Assembly: GCA_017427485.1 (NCBI GenBank)
Contig: JAFRSR010000105.1
Location: forward strand, 1-40,619
Source of the DNA: Kiritimatiellia bacterium
Lineage (GTDB): Bacteria; Verrucomicrobiota; Kiritimatiellia; RFP12; UBA1067
Direction of reading: 5' to 3'
Length of the DNA: 40,619 nucleotides
Shown piece after piece: positions 40,065 to 40,619 of the stretch. Both the position numbers and the translations under genes were made by a program. The notes under the pieces were generated by a model that did no database searches, was not told the DNA's origin, and saw only the letters and a list, made by a program, of their open reading frames with translations. Position 1 is the first letter of the stretch; every line of letters starts with the position of its first letter.

Positions 40065-40619
40065 ATGCGTCAGTTTGCTTGCGCGTTCATTGTCTGCGCA
40101 GTGGCGTCCGCCTTCGCGGCGGCGCCTACGGTCCATGTGACGAAGGAGGGCGCGAGCCGCGTGGTCGTGTCCATCGAGACGGCGGGCGGGAAGTCCGCGG
40201 CGGCGTACAACCGCTCCCTGCAGAGGAACCTCGAGCGGACGGGCTACTTCCAGGTGGGCCCGAACGGACAGATCCGCGTGACGGGCGCGCCGGGCGGCAC
40301 GGTGACGGCGTCGGGCGCGGGCAAGCAGGTGTCGCTCTCGGCGCCGGTGGCGGACGACAAGTCCGCGCGCATGGCCGCGCGCCAGATGTCGGACGCGATC
40401 GTGCAGGCGCACACGGGCAAGCCCGGCTTCGCGATGGACCGCATCGCGTTCGTGAACCGCAAGGGCCCGGACAACGCCGAGCTCTACATGTGCTATCCCG
40501 ACGGATACGACATCCGCCAGCTCACGAGCGACCAGCGCGCGGCCGTGGGCCCGCGCTGGGCGCCGAACAAGACGGACATCTACTACACGGGCTTCCTCCA
40601 GCGCACGCCGCTCGTCTAC
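40065..40619 (+). CDS. tolB: TolB-like periplasmic protein, N-terminal part (runs off the window)
   Basis: 185 codons to the window edge with no stop. A signal peptide (M-R-Q-F-A-C-A-F-I-V-C-A-V-A-S-A-F-A) leads to an N-terminal TolB domain (N-R-S-L-Q-R-N-L-E-R-T-G-Y-F-Q-V) and the R-M-A-A-R-Q-M-S-D-A-I-V-Q-A-H-T-G-K-P-G region. The first beta-propeller blade then begins: I-A-F-V-N-R-K-G, D-I-R-Q-L-T-S-D-Q-R-A, G-P-R-W-A-P-N-K-T-D-I-Y-Y. TolB links the inner-membrane TolQRA complex to Pal at the outer membrane. AAAGGAG lies upstream. Clearly high-GC, chromosomal style. Confidence 0.85.
   Translation, partial: MRQFACAFIVCAVASAFAAAPTVHVTKEGASRVVVSIETAGGKSAAAYNRSLQRNLERTGYFQVGPNGQIRVTGAPGGTVTASGAGKQVSLSAPVADDKSARMAARQMSDAIVQAHTGKPGFAMDRIAFVNRKGPDNAELYMCYPDGYDIRQLTSDQRAAVGPRWAPNKTDIYYTGFLQRTPLVY

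Noticed and set aside
1..40619. tRNA, rRNA and riboswitch search by eye
   Set aside because: No T-loop (GGTTCGAATCC-like) context with matching stems, no rRNA stretches and no riboswitch core were found in the intergenic gaps.

Overview
This window most likely comes from an anaerobic, high-GC Gram-negative bacterium. The support is a redox-driven Rnf ion pump, GTP-dependent PEP carboxykinase, a biotin carboxyltransferase of the oxaloacetate decarboxylase/pyruvate carboxylase type, and a TolB-like envelope protein. I would guess a member of the PVC group (Kiritimatiellota/Verrucomicrobiota-like), but that is inference from gene content and repeat style, not proof.

Layout. 1-6.6 kb: end of a patatin-like lipase, a DUF2238 membrane protein, a Sel1-repeat secreted protein, a tiny secreted peptide, trpF and pckG. 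6.6-26.1 kb: a long accessory (defence-type) island of lower and uneven GC. It opens with a cluster of REP-like palindromes and holds UPF0158, DUF1848, an AbiEi-like antitoxin whose toxin has lost its catalytic core, a DUF4062-ATPase-wHTH protein, a large Eco57I-type methylase, a DUF5677-like protein, a small membrane protein, an RloA/RloB (AbiL-like) pair, a REP-type tyrosine transposase, a PLD-nuclease/SNF2-helicase protein and an AAA ATPase with a PD-(D/E)XK-like tail. 26.4-31.3 kb (minus strand): rnfA-B-C-D-G with no rnfE. 31.4-37.8 kb: a polytopic flippase-like protein, the biotin carboxyltransferase, NfeD, a Tat metallophosphoesterase, a D-mannonate-oxidoreductase-like SDR and galU. 37.8-40.0 kb: a DUF4160/DUF2442 pair coupled to galU, and a complete HipBST toxin-antitoxin operon. 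The window ends inside tolB.

How it works together. pckG, the carboxyltransferase and Rnf fit a PEP/oxaloacetate/pyruvate node with ferredoxin-linked ion pumping. In the island, the methylase and the PLD-helicase look like the two halves of a restriction-type system that has been opened by insertion of other modules (DUF5677-like + membrane protein, RloAB, transposase). A 22-bp copy of the methylase 3' end lies just before the RloA gene and marks where one insertion took place.

Most notable signals: (1) three copies of a 53-bp coding segment (Arg-Thr-x-Leu-Val-Ala-Gly-Met-Gly-Thr-Ser-Pro...), resembling the start of a CRISPR-associated NE0113/ring-nuclease-type gene, each cut off and each sitting directly before a different gene; (2) a recurring extended -10 (TGGTATAAT-like) placed 6-11 nt before start codons, implying widespread leaderless transcripts; (3) GTAG/GGAG-headed REP-like palindromes alongside a REP-type transposase, including one copy inside rnfG, plus a different palindromic insert inside the carboxyltransferase linker; (4) inverted-repeat operators wrapped around the promoters of autoregulated defence genes.
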